This document shows positions 1 through 8,904 of a stretch of 64,000 nt of DNA, piece after piece (the stretch's first letter is position 1; each line of letters begins with the position of its first letter). The DNA comes from an uncultured Trichococcus sp. Its GTDB lineage: Bacteria > Bacillota > Bacilli > Lactobacillales > Aerococcaceae. The notes beneath the pieces are model-generated. The model was not told the origin of the DNA and ran no database searches. It saw only the letters and a list, made by a program, of their open reading frames with translations. Location of the stretch: NCBI RefSeq assembly GCF_963663645.1, contig NZ_OY760503.1:1865501-1929500 (forward strand), in the 5' to 3' direction. Position numbers and translations under genes: made by a program.

Positions 1-2
1 AA

Positions 3-245
3 GGCTATGTCGGCTACAATCTGCCGGATATCCTGATCGATTACTATGAAGCGCGGGACTCCTACAAGAAGCGTAAATACCGATACCGCCTGAACGAATT
101 CCGTCTGAAACGGAAATGGGCGAAGGCGCTGGAGATTCCGCTGCATCGGCAGTTACATGCATTGCGCCCGCTCATCGTCGGGTTGTTCCCGGCTGCATGG
201 GTCCGCAAATATCATGAACGGAAATACCGCAAACCTTCAGAGTGA
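3..245 (+). CDS. Glycosyltransferase, C-terminal part (gene starts before the window)
   Basis: An open frame enters from the left edge and stops with TGA at 243-245, giving 80 residues rich in Arg, Lys and Tyr. The visible piece starts GYVGYNLPDILIDYYEARDS and ends with a basic helix, as the C-terminal tails of family 2 wall-polysaccharide glycosyltransferases often do. No catalytic motif is in view, so the family rests on the tail and on the context: it directly precedes a flippase and lies in a polysaccharide cluster. Its stop codon overlaps a possible GTG start of the flippase frame (GTGA at 242-245), suggesting one transcript. Confidence 0.5.
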   Translation, partial: GYVGYNLPDILIDYYEARDSYKKRKYRYRLNEFRLKRKWAKALEIPLHRQLHALRPLIVGLFPAAWVRKYHERKYRKPSE

Positions 246-277
246 AACCAATAAGCGACGATTGTCGGGGTGATGGA

Positions 278-1801
278 ATGTCTCGGACGAAAAATTCACT
301 GAAAAATATCTCGGTTGCGCTTGTGGGCGAAATCGTGGCTGTGCCCGTGGGTTTCATCGCCCGCATCATCTTCATCCGGATCCTCGGCGCGGAATATCTC
401 GGCGTCAACGGACTCTTCACCAGCATCCTGACGATGCTTTCGCTCGTTGAACTGGGCATCGGCCCGGCGATCGTCTACAGCCTGTACAAACCTTTGGCCG
501 AAAAGGACATCCCGAAAGTGAAGGCGCTGATGCAGCTCTACAAAAGAGCTTACTTCCTCATCGGCACCCTCATCCTGCTTTTGGGCATCGGCCTCATCCC
601 CTTTCTGCACCTTTTCGTGACGGATGCTCCGAACGTGCAGAACCTCGACTGGATCTTCTTCCTGTTTGTCCTCAATTCCGCAGTATCCTACTTTTTTGCC
701 TACAAGCGCAACCTGATCGTCGCCGATCAGCAACGCTACATCGTGACGATCTACCGCTTTGGATTCTTTTCCTTGGTAAATGCGCTGCAGATTCTCTTTT
801 TGTATCTGACGCGGAGCTACACCGATTTCCTGCTGCTGCGCATCTTGTGCACGCTCTTGGAAAACCTGTTCGTCGCGCACAGTGCGGACAAACGCTATCC
901 GTTCCTGAAGGAGAAAACGAGCGAGAAGCTGGACCGCGAAACCATTGAAGAAATAAAAAAGAACACAGCGGCGATGGTGACGCAAAAAATCGGCGAAATC
1001 GTGATCAATGCCACCGACAACATCGTCATTTCGATGAAAGTCGGCACGGTCTTTGTCGGGCTCTATTCCAATTATCTGCTGGTCATCAGCGCGCTGAACG
1101 GGATTCTTGGACAATTCTTCACAGCCATCACGGCGAGCGTCGGCAATCTGGGCGTGACCGAGTCGAAAGCAAGGCTGCTGGATGTTTTCGGGAAGATTCA
1201 GTTCGCGACTTTCTGGATTTTCGGCTACAGCGGCATTTCGCTTTACTTCCTGTTCAATCCGTTCGTCAGATTGTGGGTAGGTGAGGAGTATCTGTTGGGA
1301 ATGGAAACGGTGCTGTTGCTGGCGGTTCTGTACTATATCCAGGGCATGCGCCGCGCGGTTTTGACATTCCGGGAAGCGCTGGGCCTGTATTGGTACGACC
1401 GCTACAAACCGATTTTTCAGTCGGCGGTCAATGTGCTCTTGTCGCTGGTGTGGGCGCCGGTTTACGGCATCACCGGGGTCATCTTTGCGACAATCGTATC
1501 GCTGACCACGACCTGCTTTTTGGTCGAGCCTTACTTCCTGTACAAGATTGGCTTTGCTGCGCCGCTTTGGACATACTATATTAGTTATGTGCGCTATACG
1601 CTGATCACACTCGCGACCGGGTATTTGACTGGCGCAGTCATCGCGCAAATCGACGGATCCGGGTTTGTGGCTTTGGCCGCCAGCTTCGCGGTCTGCCTGG
1701 TAATGCCGAATCTGCTGTTCCTGCTGCTGTTCCATCGGACGCAGGAGTTTCGGTATTTCAAAGGGCTACTGGTCGGGGTGGTGCACCGGAAGCGGAGGTG
1801 A
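278..1801 (+). CDS. Polysaccharide flippase, Wzx/MATE-like membrane protein
   Basis: About 507 residues, almost wholly hydrophobic, with roughly 12-14 predicted membrane segments. The N-terminus (MSRTKNSLKNISVALVGEIV) followed by a segment ending FIRILGAEYLGVNGLFTSIL is typical of Gram-positive oligosaccharide flippases of the MVF superfamily, where the motif around YLGVNGLF is common. It is expected to move undecaprenyl-linked repeat units across the membrane. I chose ATG 278 because GGGGTGA lies just upstream at 267-273; a GTG at 242 in the same frame would overlap the previous gene and has no good ribosome site. A second flippase lies at 15530, so the region may export two polymers or units. 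Confidence 0.85.
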   Translation: MSRTKNSLKNISVALVGEIVAVPVGFIARIIFIRILGAEYLGVNGLFTSILTMLSLVELGIGPAIVYSLYKPLAEKDIPKVKALMQLYKRAYFLIGTLILLLGIGLIPFLHLFVTDAPNVQNLDWIFFLFVLNSAVSYFFAYKRNLIVADQQRYIVTIYRFGFFSLVNALQILFLYLTRSYTDFLLLRILCTLLENLFVAHSADKRYPFLKEKTSEKLDRETIEEIKKNTAAMVTQKIGEIVINATDNIVISMKVGTVFVGLYSNYLLVISALNGILGQFFTAITASVGNLGVTESKARLLDVFGKIQFATFWIFGYSGISLYFLFNPFVRLWVGEEYLLGMETVLLLAVLYYIQGMRRAVLTFREALGLYWYDRYKPIFQSAVNVLLSLVWAPVYGITGVIFATIVSLTTTCFLVEPYFLYKIGFAAPLWTYYISYVRYTLITLATGYLTGAVIAQIDGSGFVALAASFAVCLVMPNLLFLLLFHRTQEFRYFKGLLVGVVHRKRR

Positions 1802-1931
1802 CCGGATTGTTGTTGCCGGCAATAACCAGAAAAAAACAATCAAGATCATGTATGGCAAAGACATTATGGGCATCCACCCGATGCATCCCCATAAGAATAA
1901 AAATTCGAGAACAAGTTAGGTGGTGGTGAAG

Positions 1932-3752
1932 ATGAGCAAAATTAACTCGAAAAAGAAAATGGTTATTTTGATGTTCATCGATAGTCTATCAATCATATTG
2001 GCGGCGTTCCTGGCTTATTGGTTATTGGAAAATTATGTGACGCTGCCGAACCGTTATTATTATGTGATGATCGGGATAACCGTGATGATCTATGGCTCTC
2101 TTGGCGCTTTCCGCCATCTTTTCGCGAATTTGCCGTATTTTACCGGGTTGCATGATCTCATTTTCCACGTGAAGATCCTGTCGTTTGCATTTTTGCTGTC
2201 AGCCATGGCTTCATCGGTCGTATTCCGGCTTGTGAGCTATCGCTACATCTTTTTGACCTATATGTTCTCGCTCGTCTTCATTCCGGGTATCCGGATGGCG
2301 TGGCGGATCTACCATGAGTACACAGAGAAAGTCGATTACCGCGGCAAAGAAGAGCCGTCCGGCAAGATACGGACGCTGTTGGTGGGCGCTGGGGAAGGCG
2401 GACGACTGTTCATTTCGAGCCTGATCCACCGGCCGAACAATATCGAAATCGTCGGCATAGTCGATCGTGATGAGAGGAAGCAGCAATATCGCCTGATGGG
2501 TGTTCCTGTATTGGGCAAGGAGGAAGATATTCCAAATCTTGTCACCAAATACGGCATCAACCAAGTGACCATCACCATCCCTTCCCTGAAGCCGCAGGAA
2601 CTGGAACGCATCCTTGACTACTGCAATCAAGTCGGGGTGAATGTCAACCAAATGCCGCGGATGGAGGACGTCATGACCGGCAGGCTATCCGTCAGCCGGA
2701 CACGGGGAATCGATGTGGTCGATTTGCTTGGCAGAAAAGAAGTAAAACTGGACAAGCAGATGATCATCGAATCCTTGAAAGACAAAACCATCCTCATCAG
2801 CGGTGCGGGTGGTTCGATCGGATCAGAGTTGTGCAGACAGGTGTCCAAATTCGGGCCGAAGCGCCTGATCCTGTTGGGGCACGGGGAAAATTCGATTTAT
2901 CTGATCCACCGCGAAATGACGCTCGCTTACGGAAAAACGATCGACATTGTGCCGGTGATCGCCGATGTGCAGGACCGCAAGTTGATTTTTGAAGTGATGG
3001 CGCAGTATCGCCCGGACTTCGTTTTCCACGCGGCTGCGCATAAGCATATCCCGATGATGGAGTGGAATCCGCGCGAAGCGGTCAAGAACAATATTTTCGG
3101 GACAAAAAACATGGCTGAGGCCGCCAAAGCCGCAGGGGTGAAGAGTTTCGTCATGATTTCCAGCGACAAAGCGGTGCGTCCTACCAATGTGATGGGGGCG
3201 ACGAAACGGATGGCTGAAATGATTGTGACGGCTTTGGACGAACCCGGAAAGACCAAATTTGCGGCGGTCCGGTTCGGGAATGTCCTGGGCAGCCGCGGCA
3301 GCGTCATCCCTGTTTTCAAAGAGCAGATCGAAAAAGGCGGGCCGGTGACAGTGACTGATTTCCGCATGATCCGCTATTTCATGACGATTCCGGAAGCGAG
3401 TCGGCTCGTCATCCAGGCCGGTGTGCTGGCGAAAGGCGGCGAAATCTTCATACTCGACATGGGTGAGCCCGTCAAAATTGTCGACTTGGCCAAGAAAATG
3501 ATCAAGCTTTCCGGTTACAACGAGGACGACATCCCGATCATCGAGACCGGCATCCGCCCCGGCGAAAAGCTGTACGAGGAATTGCTGGCGGACGAAAGCA
3601 TGCTGGACAGCAAAGCCTACGAAAAAATCTTCGTCGGCAAGGCATCCAATTTTCCATTGGAAGAAACGACAGCATTTGCGGAAGAGTTGCTGATGCAACC
3701 GACAGAAATGTTGCGCACGAACCTGATCGGCTACGCTTGTTCGCACCAGTAA
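1932..3752 (+). CDS. CapD/PglF-type UDP-N-acetylhexosamine 4,6-dehydratase, membrane-anchored
   Basis: 606 residues. Four hydrophobic segments occupy about residues 10-120. A first nucleotide-binding fold with VGAGEGG follows near residue 150, then the catalytic SDR domain beginning GAGGSIGSELCRQ near residue 290. The PglF/CapD signature SSDKAVRPTNVMGATKR is present; this family has Met in place of the usual catalytic Tyr of YxxxK. Members convert UDP-GlcNAc to the 4-keto-6-deoxy sugar, the first step toward bacillosamine-type sugars. The DegT aminotransferase 37 bp downstream is the expected next enzyme. Start ATG 1932 has AGGTGG at 1918-1923; GTG codons just before it are less likely starts. 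Confidence 0.88.
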   Translation: MSKINSKKKMVILMFIDSLSIILAAFLAYWLLENYVTLPNRYYYVMIGITVMIYGSLGAFRHLFANLPYFTGLHDLIFHVKILSFAFLLSAMASSVVFRLVSYRYIFLTYMFSLVFIPGIRMAWRIYHEYTEKVDYRGKEEPSGKIRTLLVGAGEGGRLFISSLIHRPNNIEIVGIVDRDERKQQYRLMGVPVLGKEEDIPNLVTKYGINQVTITIPSLKPQELERILDYCNQVGVNVNQMPRMEDVMTGRLSVSRTRGIDVVDLLGRKEVKLDKQMIIESLKDKTILISGAGGSIGSELCRQVSKFGPKRLILLGHGENSIYLIHREMTLAYGKTIDIVPVIADVQDRKLIFEVMAQYRPDFVFHAAAHKHIPMMEWNPREAVKNNIFGTKNMAEAAKAAGVKSFVMISSDKAVRPTNVMGATKRMAEMIVTALDEPGKTKFAAVRFGNVLGSRGSVIPVFKEQIEKGGPVTVTDFRMIRYFMTIPEASRLVIQAGVLAKGGEIFILDMGEPVKIVDLAKKMIKLSGYNEDDIPIIETGIRPGEKLYEELLADESMLDSKAYEKIFVGKASNFPLEETTAFAEELLMQPTEMLRTNLIGYACSHQ

Positions 3753-3789
3753 GGAAGGTCGCTGTGTTTGAAGGAAGGAGTGCACACCG

Positions 3790-4947
3790 ATGAACGAAAA
3801 AAACGAAAAACGGATCTTGTTGGCTTCCCCGCATATGTCCGGGTTGGAGATGGCCTACATCAAAGAGGCTTTCAATACCAACTGGATTGCGCCATTGGGT
3901 CCGAACGTCACCGGTTTTGAAAAAGAAATCTGCGCCTATACCGGTGCTGCTTATGCGGATGCTTTGTCTTCCGGAACGGCCGCCATCCACTTGGGCTTGA
4001 TGTATTTGGGCGTCGGGAAAGGCGATGTCGTCTTTTGCCCATCCCTGACTTTCTCGGCCTCGGCCAATCCGATCATCTATCAGGGCGCGACCCCTGTGTT
4101 CATCGATTCGGAACGCGAATCCTGGAATATGTCGCCGCAAGCGCTGGAGAAGGCGTTCGAGCAGTATCCGCATCCTAAAGCGATCGTCGTCGTGAATCTT
4201 TACGGTCAATCTGCTGATTACGACCGCCTGAAGGCGATTGCCGCCGCACACGGCGTACCGATTCTGGAGGATGCCGCCGAGAGCCTCGGGGCAATCTACA
4301 AAGGCAAACAGACCGGTACATTTGGTGACATCGGCGTCTATTCTTTCAACGGCAATAAAATCATCACGACTTCCGGAGGAGGGATGCTGGTGGCGAGCGA
4401 CAAACGCGCTATCGAAAAGGTGGAGTTCTGGGCGACCCAGGCCAAGGAGCATGCCCCGTATTACCAGCATAAAGAGGTCGGCTACAATTACCGGATGAGC
4501 AACGTCGTGGCCGGCATCGGCCGCGGGCAACTGCAGGTGCTGGACAAGCGCATCGCCAGAAAGAAATACATTTTTGAGTATTACAAGGACGCCTTCCAGG
4601 ATTTGGACGAGTTGGAAATGATGCCGATTGCAGCGTACGGCGAGCCGAATTACTGGCTCAGTTGTGTGACAATCAAAGCCGGCGTGCAAGTACGTCCGAA
4701 GGAGTTGTTGGATTATCTGGACTCGAAAAATATCGAAGGACGCGCGATCTGGAAGCCGATGCACATGCAGCCTGTCTTCAAAGGTTCTGCATTTTTTAAC
4801 CACAACCCTGATGAACCGAGCGTTTCCGAGGATATTTTTACGCGCGGACTTTGCCTGCCGTCGGACACCAAGATGACGGATGCCGATCTGGACCGAATCG
4901 TGACGCGCGTCAGTTGGTTTTTCGGGGCAGTTTCGTCGCGTTATTGA
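3790..4947 (+). CDS. DegT/DnrJ/EryC1/StrS aminotransferase (PLP-dependent sugar aminotransferase)
   Basis: 385 residues, the usual length for the family. Visible family motifs are the GTAAIHLGL turn near residue 60, EDAAESLGA near residue 160 (PLP-contacting Asp) and SFNGNKIITTSGGG near residue 182, where the Lys is the expected Schiff-base residue. It probably transaminates the 4-keto sugar made by the CapD-type dehydratase just upstream, giving a 4-amino-4,6-dideoxy sugar as PglE does. No PglD-type acetyltransferase is adjacent. Ribosome site AAGGAAGGAG precedes ATG 3790. Transcription probably continues from the dehydratase. Confidence 0.9.
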   Translation: MNEKNEKRILLASPHMSGLEMAYIKEAFNTNWIAPLGPNVTGFEKEICAYTGAAYADALSSGTAAIHLGLMYLGVGKGDVVFCPSLTFSASANPIIYQGATPVFIDSERESWNMSPQALEKAFEQYPHPKAIVVVNLYGQSADYDRLKAIAAAHGVPILEDAAESLGAIYKGKQTGTFGDIGVYSFNGNKIITTSGGGMLVASDKRAIEKVEFWATQAKEHAPYYQHKEVGYNYRMSNVVAGIGRGQLQVLDKRIARKKYIFEYYKDAFQDLDELEMMPIAAYGEPNYWLSCVTIKAGVQVRPKELLDYLDSKNIEGRAIWKPMHMQPVFKGSAFFNHNPDEPSVSEDIFTRGLCLPSDTKMTDADLDRIVTRVSWFFGAVSSRY

Positions 4948-4979
4948 GCGGTGTTATTTTTTTCCTAGGGAATGTTTTG

Positions 4980-4988
4980 TGATATAAT
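4980..4988 (+). promoter_or_regulatory. Extended -10 promoter for first Wzz/BY-kinase pair
   Basis: TGATATAAT is an exact extended -10 (TG at 4980-4981, TATAAT 4983-4988). The -35 region is weak (TTTTCC at 17 bp). It lies about 84 bp before the Wzz start and 33 bp after the aminotransferase stop, so this pair has its own transcription start. Confidence 0.55.
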
Positions 4989-5071
4989 GAAAACGTATAC
5001 AAAGGGTGTGCGCATGTAGTCCATTACCAGGGATAAAAAGCAGCTTAAGCCAGAAAAGTGGAGGGACCATC

Positions 5072-6097
5072 ATGAAAGAAGAAGTATCTTTGAGGGATCT
5101 GACGGCATTAATCAAGCAAAGGCTAGGGATGATAATCGGGTTCGGCTTGATCGGACTGGTGCTTGCGGCGATCTATACTTTTCTGATTGTGACCCCACAA
5201 TATGAATCCAAAACCCAACTGCTCGTGAACCGCGCGAGCGATGAGGCGAACGGCTTGGTACTCAATGACATCAATTCCAATGTGCAGATGATCAATACCT
5301 ACAAGGACATCATCGAAGGACCGGTAATCCTTGGCAGTGTCATTGAATGGTTGGAACTGCCTTATTCAGTCGAGATGTTGGCTGATCAGGTGACAATCAG
5401 TGCCAACGAGGATTCGCAAGTATTCTCGCTAGCCGTTACTTCATCGGATCCCGATGAAGCCGCCGAAATCGCCAATGAAATCGCCCTGACTTTCCAAAGC
5501 AACGTCGTCGAAATCATGAATATCGAAAACGTGCAGATCATTTCGTCCGCTGTTCCGGACCTAGAGCCGGTGTCGCCGCATGTGGTGAACAACCTGCTGA
5601 TCGGGCTGGGCGTCGGATTATTATCCGGGTTCGGCGTTGCGATGTTGCGGTACGCGATGGCGAAGACGATCGATGATTATCAGTTCATTACACAAACAAT
5701 CGGGTGGCCAAATCTGGGAACCATTTCGGAATTGAATAAAGAAGAAAAAACGGCCATCGCTGACATGCAGAAACAAAAAATTGCGGCGACCAAAGGCTTG
5801 GTAGAGTCTGAAAGGGCAACGGCTGCAGGCACGGAACGGGCAGTGGCCCATAAACGGATTCCCGATGAAAAGACGACTGTAATTGTTGAGCAGGCACAAC
5901 AAAAAGTGCATTCTGATGCCGTCAAGGAGCCGAAAAAAAATAAAGCACCTAAAAAACAGCATTCCGCCCACTCAGGGATGGGTCCTGAACGACTCGTGAC
6001 AGTGGCGGACATGACGAGGGAAAAAATCGGTGTCATCCTTCAGAACAGTGATGGCTCCGAGACAATGGATGCAGGCAACAAAAGGGGGAAAAGATGA
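5072..6097 (+). CDS. Wzz/CpsC-type chain-length and kinase-modulator protein with long basic C-terminal tail
   Basis: 341 residues. A first membrane segment at about 25-47 is followed by an extracytoplasmic Wzz domain and a second segment at about 175-195. The N-terminus (MKEEVSLRDLTALIKQRLG) matches CpsC/YveK activators of BY-kinases. The cytoplasmic tail after the second segment is about 140 residues, much longer than in the paralogue at 8151 (246 residues in all), and is rich in Lys, Ala and Glu. Start ATG 5072 has GTGGAGGG upstream; the frame is open further 5' without a ribosome site. The gene ends in an ATGA overlap with the kinase gene. Expected role: polymer chain length and activation of the adjacent kinase. 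Confidence 0.85.
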   Translation: MKEEVSLRDLTALIKQRLGMIIGFGLIGLVLAAIYTFLIVTPQYESKTQLLVNRASDEANGLVLNDINSNVQMINTYKDIIEGPVILGSVIEWLELPYSVEMLADQVTISANEDSQVFSLAVTSSDPDEAAEIANEIALTFQSNVVEIMNIENVQIISSAVPDLEPVSPHVVNNLLIGLGVGLLSGFGVAMLRYAMAKTIDDYQFITQTIGWPNLGTISELNKEEKTAIADMQKQKIAATKGLVESERATAAGTERAVAHKRIPDEKTTVIVEQAQQKVHSDAVKEPKKNKAPKKQHSAHSGMGPERLVTVADMTREKIGVILQNSDGSETMDAGNKRGKR

Positions 6098-6825
6098 TGG
6101 TGGAGGCAGTCAAGAAGAAAAAACAAAAAACAAAACAATCGAAACGCTCGCATGGTCTGATTACTTTGGCCATGCCGAACTCCCTCGTTTCGGAACAGTT
6201 CCGGACACTGCGCACCAACATCCAATTTTCGATGATCGACAAAAAACTGAAGTCGCTGGCGGTCCTTTCGGCTACATCAGGGGCCGGCAAATCGACCGTA
6301 GCCGCGAACTTGGCGGTGACCTTCACCTTGCAGGGGAACCAAGTGCTGTTGGTGGACTGCGATCTGCGGAGGCCATCCGTTCACCGCGAATTCGGAATAC
6401 ACAATGAGGAAGGGCTGACGAATCTGTTGGCCAATCACGCCGGGAAAAGTGTCGGTGACTATCTGCATACGTGCGAAGTGCCGGGGCTATCCATCCTGAC
6501 TGGCGGACCGGTGCCGCCCAATCCAGCCGAACTGCTTTCCAGCAATCGAATGAAGCAGCTGGAAATGGATGTCGCGGAACGGTTCGATCTGGTGATCTAC
6601 GATACGCCGCCTTTGCTGGGGTTCACCGACGCACAAATCCTGGCCGGACGTGTGGACGGAACCATTTTCGTGGTCCATTACGAAGAGGATACGAAAGAGG
6701 ATGTCCTGAAGGCATCGGATTCCTTGAAGATGGTCAATGCCAACGTATTGGGCGTTGTTTACAACCGTGCTCCGGGCGGCCAGAAAGAGCACAGCTATTA
6801 TTACGGATATCACGATGAAGAATGA
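6094..6825 (+). CDS. CpsD/CapB-type tyrosine-protein kinase (BY-kinase)
   Basis: 243 residues. Walker A is SATSGAGKSTVAANLA near residue 60, Walker A' LLVDCDLRRPS near 85 and Walker B LVIYDTPPLLGFTDAQ near 168. The C-terminus ends in a tyrosine cluster (HSYYYGYHDEE), the autophosphorylation tail of this family. It acts at the inner membrane face with its Wzz partner, whose gene overlaps it by ATGA at 6094-6097. No PHP phosphatase follows this copy, unlike the second set at 8905-10439. A terminator follows at 6869. Confidence 0.92.
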   Translation: MMVEAVKKKKQKTKQSKRSHGLITLAMPNSLVSEQFRTLRTNIQFSMIDKKLKSLAVLSATSGAGKSTVAANLAVTFTLQGNQVLLVDCDLRRPSVHREFGIHNEEGLTNLLANHAGKSVGDYLHTCEVPGLSILTGGPVPPNPAELLSSNRMKQLEMDVAERFDLVIYDTPPLLGFTDAQILAGRVDGTIFVVHYEEDTKEDVLKASDSLKMVNANVLGVVYNRAPGGQKEHSYYYGYHDEE

Positions 6826-6868
6826 TTTAGGCAAATATGTGCGTATGTATGTGGTATAGATGGAGTAG

Positions 6869-6896
6869 GGCGGTCTCGGATGAGGTCGTCTTTTTT
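6869..6896 (+). terminator. Terminator after first BY-kinase gene
   Basis: A nine-pair stem (GGCGGTCTC with GAGGTCGTC, three G-U pairs), a GGAT loop and TTTTTT at 6891-6896. Confidence 0.65.
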
Positions 6897-6932
6897 GCGG
6901 TGCAAACGCCGTTGTCCGTTCGGCTGCCTCAG

Positions 6933-7110
6933 CTCCGGGGAGAGCATCGCTCATCGGAGTTAATGCCCCAGAAAGAGGCCCTGCTCCGGCGAGGCATCCT
7001 TCACCGGAGGAGAGCCTCTCGACAGCAGCGCACCTCCGGCGAAGCCGTCGCTGACCGGAGGTGCCGGTCCCCCGCATGCCTCAACTCCGGCCAACTCAGC
7101 AAGTAGGCAG
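6933..7110. repeat. Dyad array A, CTCCGG family (three units plus a half unit)
   Basis: Dyads lie at 6933-6959, 6984-7009 and 7034-7060, with a left half at 7085. Each begins CTCCGG and ends CGGAG or CCGGAG. Units are 26-27 bp and all three gaps are exactly 24 bp. The array fills the space between the kinase terminator and the map promoter. An open frame through it (6837-7106) has an Arg/Ser-rich repeat-derived product and is not regarded as a gene. Confidence 0.85.
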
Positions 7111-7159
7111 GAATTTCGTCAAGTGATGAAATTTATTTAGCCATCGCCCGCATTTGATG

Positions 7160-7165
7160 TATAAT
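7160..7165 (+). promoter_or_regulatory. -10 box for map
   Basis: TATAAT lies 37 bp before the map start. No good -35 is seen at 16-18 bp; the nearest hexamer is TTAGCC. Confidence 0.45.
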
Positions 7166-7202
7166 GAGAAAGAATAATTTATAGGAAGAGGATAGAATAC
7201 AT

Positions 7203-7952
7203 ATGATAACTTTAAAATCTGAACGCGAAATTCAAGCTATGGAAGAGTCCGGTGCAATCTTGGCGGGGATCCATGAGGAATTGCGCGGTTTCATCAAGCC
7301 GGGTTTGACTACGATGGAGATCAATAATTTCGTACAGTCGCGCATCGAAGCGGCTGGCGCCATCTGCGAACAAATCGGTTTCGAAGGGTACGAGTATGCG
7401 ACCTGCACGAGCGTCAACGACGAAATCTGCCACGGCTTCCCGGGCAAGTACGTATTGAAGGACGGCGATCTGATCAAGGTCGATACGGTCGTGAACTACA
7501 ACGGTGCGATGTCTGATTCTTGCTGGAGCTATGCGGTCGGCGAAGCCACACCGGAAGTCAAACGTCTGATGGAAGTGACCGAGAAAGCATTGTATCTGGG
7601 TATCGAGCAGGCCAAAGCCGGCAACCGTGTCGGCGACATCGGCCATGCGATCCAGACGTACGTCGAAGGCGAAGGCTTCTCGGTCGTCCGCGAATTCATC
7701 GGTCATGGCATCGGACCGACGATGCACGAAAGTCCGTCCATTCCGCATTACGGTGAAGCCGGCAAAGGGCTGCGCCTGAAGGAAGGCATGACGATCACGA
7801 TTGAGCCGATGGTCAATACTGGCGTTTGGAAGTCCAAAATGGATGAGAACGGCTGGACGGCCCGCACGAAAGATGGCGGTTTGAGCTGCCAATTCGAGCA
7901 CACGATCGCCATCACCAAAGAAGGCGCGAGAATATTGACGCAACAAAAGTAA
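7203..7952 (+). CDS. map: Methionine aminopeptidase, type I
   Basis: 249 residues, normal for a bacterial type I enzyme without an N-terminal extension. The metal-binding set is visible: Asp in KVDTVVNYNGAMSDS (two Asp ligands), His in EFIGHGIG, Glu in TIEPMVN and Glu in CQFEHTIAIT. HESPSIPHY is also typical. It removes the initiator Met from nascent proteins. AGGAAGAGG lies upstream of ATG 7203, and a separate TATAAT suggests independent expression. Its place between two capsule regulatory modules looks incidental. Confidence 0.96.
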   Translation: MITLKSEREIQAMEESGAILAGIHEELRGFIKPGLTTMEINNFVQSRIEAAGAICEQIGFEGYEYATCTSVNDEICHGFPGKYVLKDGDLIKVDTVVNYNGAMSDSCWSYAVGEATPEVKRLMEVTEKALYLGIEQAKAGNRVGDIGHAIQTYVEGEGFSVVREFIGHGIGPTMHESPSIPHYGEAGKGLRLKEGMTITIEPMVNTGVWKSKMDENGWTARTKDGGLSCQFEHTIAITKEGARILTQQK

Positions 7953-8150
7953 GACAGAGCTTCAGATGCGGAGATTCTGAACAATAATTCAGGGCTTTTT
8001 TACGCTGAATTTCAAGAAAATAATTATAGTTATTTCAAACATAATATAGTAAACTACTTTAAAGTGAGAGAATCTGGCTTCATTGGCCAAATTCCCTTAA
8101 TTATGGTGCTATTCATAGCTATTCGAGAGATTTTTAGCAGGAGGGAAATC

Positions 8151-8891
8151 ATGGAAGAAGAAATATCGTTAGGCGAAATTTTTGCAATATTAAAACAACG
8201 TATCGGATCCATCATCACTTGGAGTTTGACCGGCCTGTTATTGGCCTCTTTGTATACATTCTTTTTTGTGACGCCATCTTATCAATCAACATCCAAAATC
8301 GTCGTGAATCAGACACAGAATGCTGAACAAGCGATTACGAATACGGATATCCAAACGAACCTGAGTTTGATCAATACCTATCAGGGAATCATCAAAGAGC
8401 CGATCATACTGGAGGACGTCATCACTGACACGGGGACAAACCTTACGATAGGGGAATTGCGCAACAAGTTGACAGTCCAAACGGAGGACAGTTCTTTGGT
8501 GTTTGGTATCACCGTTACCGATGAGAATCCATTTACTGCCGCAGAATTGGCAAATGCAACGGCATTATCATTTGAGCAAAAAATCGGTGAGATCTTGGAT
8601 GTCAACAGTGTGACGATTTTATCGCAAGCTGTCGCAGATCCCAATCCGGTTTTCCCAAACACACCGATGAACCTAGTATTGGGCCTTTTGGTCGGAATGA
8701 TGATTGGTGTGGGGCTAGCATTCTTAGCCGAGTTTATGGACAAGACAGTCAAGGACGAAAAATTCCTTGAGCAATTAGGCTGGCCTAATTTGGGATCCGT
8801 TCTGCAAATGACGGAAGAGGAATTAGCCTCAACAAGATTTGTTCAAGTTACATCCGAAGTAAAATCGCGTAAAGCGAAACGACGCGTATAG
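8151..8891 (+). CDS. cpsC: CpsC/Wzz-type kinase modulator (second set)
   Basis: 246 residues with two membrane segments (about 20-42 and 170-192) around an extracytoplasmic Wzz domain and a short cytoplasmic tail. The N-terminus (MEEEISLGEIFAILKQRIGS) is paralogous to the protein at 5072, and SGWPNLG-like and LGWPNLGS motifs after the second segment are shared. It should activate the kinase encoded 13 bp downstream and influence chain length. Start ATG 8151 is preceded by GGAGGG at 8140-8145; the frame is open 87 bp further upstream with no ribosome site. The full modulator-kinase-phosphatase order follows here. Confidence 0.88.
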   Translation: MEEEISLGEIFAILKQRIGSIITWSLTGLLLASLYTFFFVTPSYQSTSKIVVNQTQNAEQAITNTDIQTNLSLINTYQGIIKEPIILEDVITDTGTNLTIGELRNKLTVQTEDSSLVFGITVTDENPFTAAELANATALSFEQKIGEILDVNSVTILSQAVADPNPVFPNTPMNLVLGLLVGMMIGVGLAFLAEFMDKTVKDEKFLEQLGWPNLGSVLQMTEEELASTRFVQVTSEVKSRKAKRRV

Positions 8892-8904
8892 GAGACGATG
8901 GGAT

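Noticed and set aside
296-1735. A long antisense open frame opposite the first flippase
   Set aside because: It is the shadow of the flippase codons: rich in Gln, Arg, His and Asp with no domain; the plus-strand protein has a clear membrane pattern.
6826-7200. Integron attC-like sites or phage attachment sites in the CTCCGG dyads
   Set aside because: No integrase gene is nearby, the dyads lack attC R boxes, and they occur between unrelated host genes rather than with cassettes.
7953-8150. Terminator after map
   Set aside because: Only a five-pair stem CTGAA/TTCAG before TTTTTT was found; too weak to list as a feature.
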